DNA of 17,097 nucleotides from Methanocalculus sp. (GCF_030651615.1 NZ_JAUSCG010000086.1:1-17097); one strand, 5' to 3'. Counted from the stretch's first letter, positions 1 through 7,605 are shown. The notes: generated by a model from the sequence alone, not told the origin. A program made the numbers and translations.

Positions 1-930
1 CCCTGCAAGTGCTCTCCCCTCACCCATCTGCCCTGCTACAAGCCCGGAGAAGAAGCCCTGCAGGATGACTGCATGGGAGAATATTCGCTTATAAAAACTG
101 ATATCTATAGAAGACATAAATCCTGAGCCTGCTCCTGATGACTGAGCCGCTTCACCAGCTGATGCCATCGTCTCAAGGAAGGTGCTTGTAAGAATGCCGA
201 TGACGAACATATAGACGAAGAACGATATGATGATTATAACAATATAAATAAACATATTATTCAACCGTTCGGTCTTCAGGGAGACAAATTCATATGTATC
301 TATCGCTGCTGCACGGAGGACATTTGATATGTCACCCCCTGCCTTGCTCGCTTTTGCGATGAGATCGACGCTTCGTGTGCCAAGCGGTGTCTGTATACGG
401 TCTCCAAACCGCATTATCGCTTCAACAAACGGAACACTCCATGACATCTCCTGATCAAGGCGACGGATATGGGGTGTCAGTGCGCCATATTCAGCCTGTG
501 CGACGAGTGCGACGGCACCCGGAAGTGTCATCCCCGATTCGTTCATCCCGGCAAGATCGCGGAAGAAGTTTGGAAGAGCTGATTCAAGGCTCCTCTGGCG
601 GTGGTCATCAAAGAAATCCAGGACTGCCAGGGGGGTAATGATGAGGAGGACGGTGATAATTACAATATCATCGATGATGGTTGTTCCAAGTACGAGATCA
701 ATCCCAAGCTGTCTGATCACAAAAAGCAGCCAGATCAAGGCGATGAAAAGTGCTATCGGAACGCTCAGATACAGGGAATGTGCAGGGTTTTTGATAAGCG
801 ATTGAATCGGGTGGCGGATGAACCCGGAGAATCCAGTCTCTCTCTTGTTTCTTCTGGCGATACTATCCTGAATATTCGTATCAGAAGCCGAGTCCGGCAA
901 TGCCCCTTTCTTTTGCAGTAACCTCCTCAT
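1..930 (-). CDS. TadC-type (T2SS F) pilus assembly membrane protein, 3' end outside window
   Basis: The frame is open from ATG at 930 to base 1 (310 codons, no stop), so the C-terminus is missing. It reads as an inner-membrane platform protein of a type IV pilus/Tad-like machine, the component thought to couple the cytoplasmic ATPase to the growing pilin fibre. What I see: a basic N-terminus, hydrophobic segments near residues 52-72 and 88-105, and a cytoplasmic T2SSF-like domain near 115-220. That domain contains SALPNFFRDLAGMNESGMTL, typical of archaeal TadC/ArlJ proteins. Further hydrophobic stretches lie near 225-250 and from about 285. The start is well supported: GGAGGT lies 5 bases ahead, inside the last codons of the preceding gene, whose TGA is only one base upstream. 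That implies translational coupling. It resembles its upstream neighbour in plan but not obviously in sequence, so the two are probably paired paralogues. Confidence 0.88.
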   Translation of the reverse strand, partial: MRRLLQKKGALPDSASDTNIQDSIARRNKRETGFSGFIRHPIQSLIKNPAHSLYLSVPIALFIALIWLLFVIRQLGIDLVLGTTIIDDIVIITVLLIITPLAVLDFFDDHRQRSLESALPNFFRDLAGMNESGMTLPGAVALVAQAEYGALTPHIRRLDQEMSWSVPFVEAIMRFGDRIQTPLGTRSVDLIAKASKAGGDISNVLRAAAIDTYEFVSLKTERLNNMFIYIVIIIISFFVYMFVIGILTSTFLETMASAGEAAQSSGAGSGFMSSIDISFYKRIFSHAVILQGFFSGLVAGQMGEGRALAG

Positions 931-931
931 C

Positions 932-1855
932 TCAGACCTCCGGTGTCATTGAACTGATCATGACAAGGAACATGATACTACCAAAAGGCATGATCAGATA
1001 GATGATCACATACAGGAAGAGCGGGCTGCTCGTTCCCGAGAGCATCGACATCACCGATTGAAGGATGACCAGAAAAAGGGTTCCGGCAACAAGTGCGGTC
1101 ACATAGGACTCTGAGATGAGTCCGAGGGTCTCAAGAAATGCCTTCTGCTGATGGCGGTTCTCAATAGCATACTGATTCGCTTTCAGTTTGAAGTACTCAG
1201 TAAGGTTACTGCCGCTTGATATTGCTCCCATCGCACCCTGAAGGAACTCCTTTAGTCTGTTGCTTGGAGTGATTGTTGAGACGACCCTGAGCGCATCGAT
1301 GAGGTCCCGGCCAAAGACATCGATCTCACGGGCAATATATCGTGCTTCTGCTGCACTCTCTCCATAGACTGGCGACTCTCCGAGGAGTCGGAAGATTTCT
1401 GCCGGAGTGATTCCCGCAGTGGACATGGCGGTGATGTAGTTGATCGCATACGGAAGGCTTGTATCAATCTTTCGCCTCCTTTCACCCGCCAGAATCGATG
1501 GATATACCAGATAGAAGGCATATGTAGATCCCCCGATGATAATAAGCGAAAGCAGAGTGATTATGATTGTGCCTGCGATCAGACGATAATCGGTATACTC
1601 ATACAGGAATGATGGGAGTGAGCCGCTATAGGTGATCATCTCCGGTATTCTGAAAAGATAGGTGATGACTGCTGTGAAAATCCCTCCAAGAAATCCTGCG
1701 ATCACCGATGTAACTGTTGCTGTAGCAAGATATGCTTCGAAAGGAACCTGGGATCGTGCTGAGATGAGGCTTCCATGCAGTTCGCTGTGGCTCTCTCTTC
1801 TGGCTCGCATCCTCGAACCGAGGAGATTGAAACAGAATCTTTCATACCCGTTCAT
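932..1855 (-). CDS. TadC-type (T2SS F) pilus assembly membrane protein, first of two
   Basis: A 307-residue integral membrane protein of the TadC/ArlJ/GspF class, expected to form the membrane platform of a pilus-like system. Hydrophobic helices lie near residues 43-68 and 92-120. They are followed by YPSILAGERRRKIDTSLPYA, the sequence that marks the start of the cytoplasmic domain in archaeal members. Two more hydrophobic segments close the protein (about 253-275 and 280-303). The frame could begin at a GTG at 1873. I prefer the ATG at 1855 because AAAGGAG sits 4 bases before it. With that start the gene overlaps the ATPase gene by 14 bases, and its stop is one base from the next TadC gene. 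The order ATPase - TadC - TadC is common in archaeal pilus loci. Which pilus type it serves cannot be told, as no pilin gene is in view. Confidence 0.9.
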   Translation of the reverse strand: MNGYERFCFNLLGSRMRARRESHSELHGSLISARSQVPFEAYLATATVTSVIAGFLGGIFTAVITYLFRIPEMITYSGSLPSFLYEYTDYRLIAGTIIITLLSLIIIGGSTYAFYLVYPSILAGERRRKIDTSLPYAINYITAMSTAGITPAEIFRLLGESPVYGESAAEARYIAREIDVFGRDLIDALRVVSTITPSNRLKEFLQGAMGAISSGSNLTEYFKLKANQYAIENRHQQKAFLETLGLISESYVTALVAGTLFLVILQSVMSMLSGTSSPLFLYVIIYLIMPFGSIMFLVMISSMTPEV

Positions 1856-3773
1856 ACAACTCCTTTCGAACACGGGCGATCAGATCATCAGGATTTCTGA
1901 AGTAGTCCATCAGGATGGCTGAAACATCGCGGTAGTGCCGTATTTTTCGGATACGCATCCACTCAAGCACCTCCTGGCGTCTCCTGAGTTCTTCCTGTAT
2001 CCTTTCATCAGTCCACCCGCGCTCCTCCATGATATCTTCAAGGATGTACGATTTGCCAAGGTACAGTATCTCATCGGTTGAGGGTTTCCAGCGAAATACT
2101 TCATTTGTGATCAGTTCGTTTGTACGGGGATCGATATCGAGAATCTCGATTATCTGCTTATTTCTCCGTATTCTCTGGCCCCCGACCCGCGCCTGCACCT
2201 GAACTGATACCAGATCGAGTGCGGAGAGCATATTTCTCGGAACATTCATCGGTGGATTCTCAAGCCGGTGCACCACACTTGCAACCGAGTCGGCATGGAT
2301 TGTTGAGTAGGTGATATGCCCGGTACTCATCGCCTGAAAGAGTGTCAATGCCTCTCTCCCTCGCACTTCTCCAACCAGAAGATATTCAGGTCGCTGTCTC
2401 AGAGCGGCTCTCAGGAGCTCATAGAGATCGATCTCACCCCTTCCCCCGGTATCGAATGAATCACGGGTGATGCTTGGAATCCAGTTCGAATGCGGCAGTT
2501 TCAGCTCACGGGTGTCTTCAAGTGTGATAATCTTGGCCAGAGGGGGCATGAAGAGTGAGATTGCATTAAGGGATGTGGTCTTGCCTGATGCTGTTCCTCC
2601 TGCAAAGAGGCAGGACTTTCCGCTTTCGACAGCGAGCCATAGGAAGGCGATAGAGAGTGGTGAGAAGGTCTTCCATTCGATGAGATCAGTTGGTGTGATC
2701 GGCTCTTCACGGAACTTTCTGATCGTAAAAGTGGAACCATGTGCCGTCACTTCTGTTCCGAGCGTCATCTGAATACGCGATCCGTCAGACATCGTTGCGT
2801 CAAGGATCGGCTCGGCGATTGAGATGTATTTGCCTGCCCTCTGAGCGAGTTTTGTCACGAATGAGTCAAGTTCTATCGATTCGGTATAAGAGAGCGTCGT
2901 CTTCATCGATTCGTAGCGGGTATGATAGACAAAGATCGGTGTCTTCAACCCGTCACAGGAGATATCTTCGATGAAGGGATCATGCATAACCGAATCAATA
3001 AGGCCGTCTCCAAGGAACTCCCGGTCCATCCTGTACAGGATCTTCTCTTCTTCCACAATGTTGAGGTTGATCTCATAGTCTTCGATTATACTGCGGCTTG
3101 CATCCCTGATACGATTCCGTGTTTCGTCACGGGTCAGTCCGCGGGTGCTGATATCCAGCGTCTCAAATAGCCGGTTTTTGATCTCATTGTAGAGATCCTC
3201 TTCAGCCTGCGTCAGGACCGGTTCGATCACCTGGTACGTATATTCGTGGGAGACCACATCATAGAGGATTCTTATATAGGCGTATGGAGGGTGAACAGGG
3301 TATGTCTCGATCTCCTCTACCCCTGGTGCGGGTTTGTATGTGAGATCGACCAGAGGGTCATGGGTTTTTTGGTCATACTCTTCACGCATCTTTTTCTTCA
3401 GGGAAAAGCGATTAAAGAAAGAGGTTTTTGTGGGTTTTTGCTCCTGCGGCTCAGGTTCATCTTCAGCCTGCACCGGATTTTGTACGAAGCCTATTGGAAT
3501 ACCTTCCGGGGGCTCCCCGATCACCACCTCCTCAAGCGGCAGGGGGTGAGCGGTATGCTGGTGGATGATTTGGGGTTTTTCCTGTTGATACGACGACGAT
3601 TCATATATCGTCTCCTCTTTGATACTCTGTTTCTCTTCCTCATCATGCGTGGCTGCGATCAGCTCTCCGACGAGATCCTCAAGGTCGTCTCTTACTCCAG
3701 GTTTCTCCTCATCAGATGGTTGTGGTTTGTTTCTCCAGAACCAGAAACTCCGTTCTTTCTTCCCGTCACTCAT
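1842..3773 (-). CDS. Type II/IV secretion-type pilus assembly ATPase (TadA/PilB/ArlI class)
   Basis: A 643-residue cytoplasmic motor ATPase expected to drive pilus-like fibre assembly through the adjacent TadC proteins. The C-terminal half carries the full set of family motifs. These are Walker A GGTASGKTT (392-400), an acidic ITLEDTREL box (about 416-424), Walker B in EYLLVGEVRG (463-472), and the histidine-box region GHITYSTIHADS (485-496). Residues 165-380 fit the N-terminal domain of the archaeal VirB11/ArlI-like group (YAYIRI, FIEDISCDG, PILDATMSDGSRIQ). Residues 1-150 are unusual: acidic, proline/glutamine-rich and probably disordered, with two basic aromatic patches (5-16 and 116-130). 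The ATG at 3773 overlaps the upstream stop as ATGA and has GGTGA about 7 bases ahead. It could instead serve a non-pilus surface structure or secretion, but the family assignment is firm. Confidence 0.95.
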   Translation of the reverse strand: MSDGKKERSFWFWRNKPQPSDEEKPGVRDDLEDLVGELIAATHDEEEKQSIKEETIYESSSYQQEKPQIIHQHTAHPLPLEEVVIGEPPEGIPIGFVQNPVQAEDEPEPQEQKPTKTSFFNRFSLKKKMREEYDQKTHDPLVDLTYKPAPGVEEIETYPVHPPYAYIRILYDVVSHEYTYQVIEPVLTQAEEDLYNEIKNRLFETLDISTRGLTRDETRNRIRDASRSIIEDYEINLNIVEEEKILYRMDREFLGDGLIDSVMHDPFIEDISCDGLKTPIFVYHTRYESMKTTLSYTESIELDSFVTKLAQRAGKYISIAEPILDATMSDGSRIQMTLGTEVTAHGSTFTIRKFREEPITPTDLIEWKTFSPLSIAFLWLAVESGKSCLFAGGTASGKTTSLNAISLFMPPLAKIITLEDTRELKLPHSNWIPSITRDSFDTGGRGEIDLYELLRAALRQRPEYLLVGEVRGREALTLFQAMSTGHITYSTIHADSVASVVHRLENPPMNVPRNMLSALDLVSVQVQARVGGQRIRRNKQIIEILDIDPRTNELITNEVFRWKPSTDEILYLGKSYILEDIMEERGWTDERIQEELRRRQEVLEWMRIRKIRHYRDVSAILMDYFRNPDDLIARVRKELYERV

Positions 3774-4369
3774 CGCTGATCACCCCCTGTCGGTATCCTC
3801 GTCTCCCGATCCCCTCCGGGAAACAAGATGGATGTTTTTGAGATAACTGTAACTCCATCGCGCACACGGCACTCATAGGTTCCCTCCAGAAGACGAAAGG
3901 AGACGCTGGCATGTTGATCTGTTGTATCTGATGCGCATATCCGACCGTTCTTCCAGAGCTCGATCCGAAGCCCTGCCCGATCCTCAGCTCCATCTCCTAT
4001 TCTAACCGTCAGAGTTCCGATACCCGTTCTTTCGGAGTTTCTCTTCTCAGGTTCCTGACCGGTTTTTGCATGGGCAAACAACCGCATGGGGTGGAAGATT
4101 CGTGCCCTGCCTGCGAGGGCTTCTGCCTCAGCAATAGGCAGAGGGGACAGGGTATAGGCGAAGTCGACAGGTAATCTGAGGACAGCAGTGTCTCCGTAGA
4201 TGGTACCTGCAGCATCTGTATATTCTGCGCCCGCCGGCTCACCTGAGACGAAGATGATACAGGCTCGCAGCCTCACGCCATCCTGATGAAGGATCTCACC
4301 TGTCATATTCAGACTGACTGCTTCTCTGATACAGTCAGCGAGGGTTCCGGCCCTCTTCCCCTCTCTCAC
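3770..4369 (-). CDS. Small two-domain protein leading the pilus operon; PATAN/DUF2226-like N-terminus, Ig-like C-terminus (tentative)
   Basis: A 199-residue protein without signal peptide or membrane segment, so probably cytoplasmic. Residues 8-75 have the pattern of small ligandless PATAN/DUF2226-type domains: a leading helix, then MTGEIL, a strand ending IIFVSGEPAGAEY, then GTIYGDTAVLRL. Residues 117-190 look like a beta-sandwich of the carboxypeptidase-regulatory or PEGA kind (GTLTVRIGDG, GLRIELWKNGR, SFRLLEGTYECRV). Both assignments are pattern recognition by eye. Its TGA overlaps the ATPase start by four bases, so the two are translated together, and a role in controlling or scaffolding the pilus ATPase is a reasonable guess. 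The start is uncertain: GTG at 4369 is the only normal start codon near the frame's beginning, yet the strong AAAAGGAGGGG lies 18 bases upstream. A non-standard codon in between cannot be excluded. Confidence 0.75.
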   Translation of the reverse strand: MREGKRAGTLADCIREAVSLNMTGEILHQDGVRLRACIIFVSGEPAGAEYTDAAGTIYGDTAVLRLPVDFAYTLSPLPIAEAEALAGRARIFHPMRLFAHAKTGQEPEKRNSERTGIGTLTVRIGDGAEDRAGLRIELWKNGRICASDTTDQHASVSFRLLEGTYECRVRDGVTVISKTSILFPGGDRETRIPTGGDQR

Positions 4370-4387
4370 TTCAACAGGTACGATATT

Positions 4388-4398
4388 CCCCTCCTTTT
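4388..4398 (-). promoter_or_regulatory. Strong Shine-Dalgarno sequence at unusual distance from the start of the 199-residue gene
   Basis: On the minus strand the sequence AAAAGGAGGGG is the best ribosome-binding site of the pilus operon, but it ends 18 bases before the GTG at 4369. No ATG, GTG or TTG lies in frame between them, and a TAA closes the frame just upstream at 4399. Either the initiation codon is non-standard, or spacing is unusually long, or this site acts on the mRNA in another way. The purine-rich run GAGAGGGGAAGAGGG follows GTG 4369. Confidence 0.5.
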
Positions 4399-4473
4399 AG
4401 TACAGGACAACTCTCTTCTCCGATGTATTCTTTTCGAGATATGATCTTCTTTTGATGAGTTTACTGCCATGCC

Positions 4474-4482
4474 ATATATAAT
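4474..4482 (+). promoter_or_regulatory. TATA box of the prepilin peptidase gene
   Basis: The stretch ATATATAAT is a good archaeal TATA box. Its centre lies about 28 bases before the ATG at 4507, the usual distance to a transcription start. The mRNA would therefore begin at or within a few bases of the start codon. No Shine-Dalgarno sequence is visible, which fits a leaderless transcript. The 137-base gap 4370-4506 also has to hold the promoter of the divergent pilus operon. There AAAAGAATACAT on the minus strand (about 4425-4436) is a weak candidate. Confidence 0.6.
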
Positions 4483-4506
4483 CTATCAGCCAGAAATCTT
4501 CTCTAT

Positions 4507-5289
4507 ATGATACCTCATCTGATTATTCCCCTCATTGCGGTTGCAGTGACATTTCTGTATGGGTCAGTGCTGGATATCCGTGATCGTCGGGTGCCGTTTA
4601 GGACCTGGTATCCGATGCTCCTGATTTCCGCACCTTTTGCCGGATGGATCTATTATCTTCTCTTCATTGGAGATCCACATTATTTTCTGATTATCGTCAT
4701 TACGACCCTCATATTCTGCGGTCTGATGTATGGGATCGCATATTATGGCCTCTTCGGTGGTGCGGATGCTTGGGGCCTCATCTTTATTGCTCTTCTCATC
4801 CCGCTCTTTCCGGTTGAGCCTGTCCTGGGATATCCCCCGGTCCCCCTCTTTGTCTTCAGCGTCCTCACAAACGCTCTGATTCTGAACCTCTGTATTCCTG
4901 TTTTTTTCCTTGTATACAATACGCTTAAAGGAAACAGAGCACCTCTCCTCTACCGGCTCATAGGATTTCCGGTTAAGGGGGAGGAGATCCGGTCTGTCTT
5001 TGGATTTGTGATCGAGGACTTCGAGGATACAGGAGATGGGTTGCAACGCCGGTTCATCCCCTTCCGCGAGGCGATCAGCAGGATGACACGGGATGACCGG
5101 ATCTATACGCGGGATCTCAGGGAGCATCCTGAAGAGTTCCGGCGGGAACTTGCCCTTTATAAGAAGGCAGGTTTGGTCTGGATCTCGTATGGTGTTCCCT
5201 TCTTCATCCCGATTACTGCAGGTCTCTTCGTATCATGTATCTTTGGGGACATCCTCTTTACTCTGATGAGAGCGATAATGGGGGTGTGA
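4507..5289 (+). CDS. A24-family prepilin peptidase (archaeal preflagellin/prepilin peptidase type)
   Basis: A 260-residue membrane aspartic protease that would cut the class III signal peptides of archaeal pilins or archaellins at the cytoplasmic face. The two catalytic aspartates of the family are visible. D23 lies in SVLDIRDRRVP, equivalent to the D-x3-R-x-[IV]-P motif, and D87 lies in the GxGD-like box GGADAWG. There are about six hydrophobic segments: four before residue 115, one near 115-135, and one at the C-terminus (about 230-255). A hydrophilic block at about 140-225 is inserted between the last two, as in larger archaeal members. The gene diverges from the TadA/TadC operon, and processing that machine's pilins is the obvious role. 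It is followed 4 bases later by hisI. The start has a TATA box at leaderless distance and no Shine-Dalgarno sequence. Confidence 0.9.
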   Translation: MIPHLIIPLIAVAVTFLYGSVLDIRDRRVPFRTWYPMLLISAPFAGWIYYLLFIGDPHYFLIIVITTLIFCGLMYGIAYYGLFGGADAWGLIFIALLIPLFPVEPVLGYPPVPLFVFSVLTNALILNLCIPVFFLVYNTLKGNRAPLLYRLIGFPVKGEEIRSVFGFVIEDFEDTGDGLQRRFIPFREAISRMTRDDRIYTRDLREHPEEFRRELALYKKAGLVWISYGVPFFIPITAGLFVSCIFGDILFTLMRAIMGV

Positions 5290-5293
5290 TAGT

Positions 5294-5662
5294 ATGATCG
5301 ATATCGAATATCAGAACGGACTTGTTCCGGTGGTAGTACAGGATTACAATACACTTGAGGTCCTGATGGTGGCATGGGCAGATGATGAGGCGGTCAGACT
5401 GACAATGGAGACGGGCTATGCGCACTATTATAGTCGGAGCAGGAAGAAGATCTGGAAGAAAGGCGAGGAGAGTGGGCATATCCAGCGTGTCCACCAGATT
5501 CGTACCGACTGTGATGCCGATACACTCCTCTATCTGGTCTCACAATCCGGTGCCGCGTGTCATATGGGATACAGATCCTGTTTCTTCAGAACGATTGAAG
5601 GTGAGGTTCTCCTTGATCGGATCGTTGATCCAAAAAAGGTGTACAATAATACGAATGAATGA
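5294..5662 (+). CDS. hisI: Phosphoribosyl-AMP cyclohydrolase
   Basis: A 122-residue cytoplasmic enzyme of histidine synthesis that opens the adenine ring of phosphoribosyl-AMP, giving the ProFAR precursor of later steps. The family signature is complete. WKKGEESGHIQRV (residues 54-66) is followed by DCDADTLLYLVSQ (72-84), whose D72, D74 and D76 bind magnesium and whose C73 takes part in the zinc site. C89 and C96 in ACHMGYRSCFFR supply the other zinc ligands. It is a stand-alone HisI without a fused HisE domain, as is usual in archaea. It starts 4 bases after the prepilin peptidase stop, with a G-rich GGGGGTG ahead of it. No other his genes are here, so histidine genes are scattered in this genome as far as the window shows. 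Confidence 0.95.
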   Translation: MIDIEYQNGLVPVVVQDYNTLEVLMVAWADDEAVRLTMETGYAHYYSRSRKKIWKKGEESGHIQRVHQIRTDCDADTLLYLVSQSGAACHMGYRSCFFRTIEGEVLLDRIVDPKKVYNNTNE

Positions 5663-5686
5663 CACGTACATTATGGTAGATTTTTT

Positions 5687-7594
5687 ATGAAACTGGTACC
5701 CGATACAAGCGTCGTCATCGATGGGCGCATCACATCAATGATACAAAATGGAGAGTGCAAAGGCGCCACAATAATCATACCCGAAGCGGTCTTTGCAGAA
5801 CTGGAAGCGCAGGCAAACCACGGTCGCGAGATCGGGTTCTCCGGCCTGACAGAGATTCAGGAACTCTGTAGAATGCGTGATGAAGGGTTGATCGAGCTTA
5901 AATTCGTTGGAGAACGCCCGCGACTCGATCAGGTGAAACTCGCAAGCGGCGGTGAGATTGATGCGATGATCAGAAATGCCGCAATAGAGTATGAAGCATC
6001 ATTTATGACCTCCGATCTTGTTCAGGCGGAGGTTGCCAGGGCAAAAGGGCTCTCTGTCATCTTCATGAAACCGCAACAGGAGAACTTCAAACCTCTTGGC
6101 ATTGATAACTTCTTTGATGAAAATACGGTTGCTGTGTACCTTAAGGAACGAGTTCCTCCGTATGCCAAGAAGGGGCGGCTTAAGGAGATGCGGCTTGTTC
6201 CGATCCGCGATGCACCAATGACCGAGTATGAACTTCGGAAACTTGCTCAGGAGATACTTGAACGGGCAAAGCGTGATCCGGATGGTTTCATAGAGATAGA
6301 GAAGAAGGGTATGACGGTGGTGCAGATCGGTTCGCTTCGTATTGCTATAACCCGGAGACCGTTCTCAGATGGTATGGAGATCTCAGTAATACGCCCGATT
6401 GCCGATGTTTCACTCGATGATTATAGTAAATCCGAAGAGATTAAGAAGTCGATCATCAGTGATCGGCGTGGAACCCTTATCGTTGGCCCTCCCGGCTCAG
6501 GCAAATCAACCCTTGCACAGAGTATTGCAATATTTCTTGCAGATCGAAACTTTGTCGTCAAGACGATGGAGACACCCCGGGATCTTCAGGTGCCGGATCA
6601 TATAACCCAGTATAGTGCACTTGAAGGGAATATGGGACTGACTGCAGAACTGCTTCTGCTTGTCCGCCCTGACTTCGTCATCTTTGATGAGATAAGAAAA
6701 CCAGAGGACTTCTCGATCTATGCTGATCTGCACCTCTCAGGTATCGGCATGATAGGTGTACTCCATGCACAGAAGGTTCAGGATGCTATTCAGCGGCTGC
6801 TCTTCAGAATAGACTTCTGCCTTCTCCCTCAGGTGATTCCATCGATCATCTACGTCTCCGAAGGCCAGATTGAGAGGGTTTATTCTGTCACTCTGACGAT
6901 CGGCCGCCCAAATGATCTCGCTTCATGGGGTATGGATATACCGCCGTCTCCTCTTGTAACGGTTCGTGATGTCGAGACCGGTATTCCGGTTGTAGAGATC
7001 TTCCGCTATGGCGGAGAGACGATTGTTGTTCCGGTTGAACAACCGGTCTTTTCCGAATCAGTACCTGAATACGTTGAGATCCCTGTCTCTGTCCCTGAAG
7101 CCCCTGTCTCCTCCCAATGGAAGCTAATTGAAAAGGAGATTCAAAAAGAGATTGGCAGATTCACAGAGGGTTATGTTGATGTCAGGATGATCTCAGATAC
7201 AAAAGCTACCGTCTATATCGAGGATCGTGACATTCCTGCTGCTATCGGCAAGGGTGGTAAAAACATCTCCGCTATCGTCAATAAAGTCGGTGTTGGTATT
7301 GATATCCGGTCTAAGTCAGAAGTTGAAGCACCTGGCAGGGAAGAGGAGAAGCCGATATCACCACCCTCCTCTGAGGAGGGTGTCCGTATCAGAACCGACA
7401 AGAAATACCTTGTCCTCGTCTGTTCCGAGCACGCCGGAAAGATCGTTGACGTCTTCTCCGGAAAGGAATATCTCTTTACGGGAACTGTTGAGGGGAGCGG
7501 GGAAATTCTCCTTGCAAAGAACAACTCCATTGCCCAGGAGATGCTCAGACGCCACTCTGAGGGTGAGGAGATCAAAGTCCGTCCGGTAGATTAA
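5687..7594 (+). CDS. PIN domain - PilT-like ATPase - KH domain protein (archaeal PINA family)
   Basis: A 635-residue cytoplasmic protein of the COG1855 type. Domains in order: PIN nuclease-like domain (1-140) with acidic residues D6, E38 or E40, D92 and D110; a linker; a RecA-like hexameric ATPase core (about 230-400) with Walker A GPPGSGKST (267-275) and Walker B DFVIFDEI (329-336); a KH domain (about 490-545) with the GKGGKN loop (521-526); and a C-terminal beta-rich piece (567-635). The Sulfolobus homologue PINA promotes Holliday-junction migration and binds the Hjm helicase. Whether that holds in methanogens is unknown. Despite the PilT-like label, a pilus role is not implied, though the promoter-proximal gene of this cluster is a prepilin peptidase. 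The ATG follows a TTTTTT run with no real Shine-Dalgarno site. The 24-base gap to hisI may hold a secondary start of transcription. Confidence 0.93.
   Translation: MKLVPDTSVVIDGRITSMIQNGECKGATIIIPEAVFAELEAQANHGREIGFSGLTEIQELCRMRDEGLIELKFVGERPRLDQVKLASGGEIDAMIRNAAIEYEASFMTSDLVQAEVARAKGLSVIFMKPQQENFKPLGIDNFFDENTVAVYLKERVPPYAKKGRLKEMRLVPIRDAPMTEYELRKLAQEILERAKRDPDGFIEIEKKGMTVVQIGSLRIAITRRPFSDGMEISVIRPIADVSLDDYSKSEEIKKSIISDRRGTLIVGPPGSGKSTLAQSIAIFLADRNFVVKTMETPRDLQVPDHITQYSALEGNMGLTAELLLLVRPDFVIFDEIRKPEDFSIYADLHLSGIGMIGVLHAQKVQDAIQRLLFRIDFCLLPQVIPSIIYVSEGQIERVYSVTLTIGRPNDLASWGMDIPPSPLVTVRDVETGIPVVEIFRYGGETIVVPVEQPVFSESVPEYVEIPVSVPEAPVSSQWKLIEKEIQKEIGRFTEGYVDVRMISDTKATVYIEDRDIPAAIGKGGKNISAIVNKVGVGIDIRSKSEVEAPGREEEKPISPPSSEEGVRIRTDKKYLVLVCSEHAGKIVDVFSGKEYLFTGTVEGSGEILLAKNNSIAQEMLRRHSEGEEIKVRPVD
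7362..7382. repeat. Perfect 10-bp inverted repeat inside the PIN-ATPase-KH gene
   Basis: The arms CACCCTCCTC (7362-7371) and GAGGAGGGTG (7373-7382) are exact reverse complements around a single T. As RNA this gives a G/C-rich stem of 9 pairs with a three-base loop. It lies where the protein is a low-complexity linker (residues 558-566, PPSSEEG), so the nucleotide sequence is free to carry a second function. No T-tract follows it, so it is not an ordinary terminator. Confidence 0.7.
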
Positions 7595-7605
7595 GGGCAT
7601 TCAAT

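Noticed and set aside
375..921. Two overlapping plus-strand open frames at the left end
   Set aside because: They lie antisense to the TadC-type gene, which has a strong ribosome-binding site, membrane helices and uninterrupted frame to the edge.
1841..1857. Direct repeat TTCATAC twice at the ATPase/TadC overlap
   Set aside because: Explained by the overlapping end and start codons of the two genes; two copies of seven bases are not significant.
3246..3779. Plus-strand open frame of 177 codons opposite the pilus ATPase N-terminal extension
   Set aside because: Rich in F, L and R as expected from the reverse of an acidic, proline-rich region; no start signals and no family features.
4564..5127. 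Minus-strand open frame of 187 codons opposite the prepilin peptidase
   Set aside because: Very charged, low-complexity composition, no ribosome-binding site and no recognisable family. It is antisense to a gene with clear catalytic motifs.
5680..5686. TTTTTT run before the PIN-ATPase-KH start as a terminator of hisI
   Set aside because: It is only six bases, lies directly at the next start codon, and the gap is too short for a convincing new promoter downstream of it. Left as an open point, not as a feature.
7213..7600. Several open frames on both strands in the 3' part of the PIN-ATPase-KH gene
   Set aside because: Serine/arginine-rich shadows; the KH loop GKGGKN is in the main frame, which runs unbroken to its stop at 7594.
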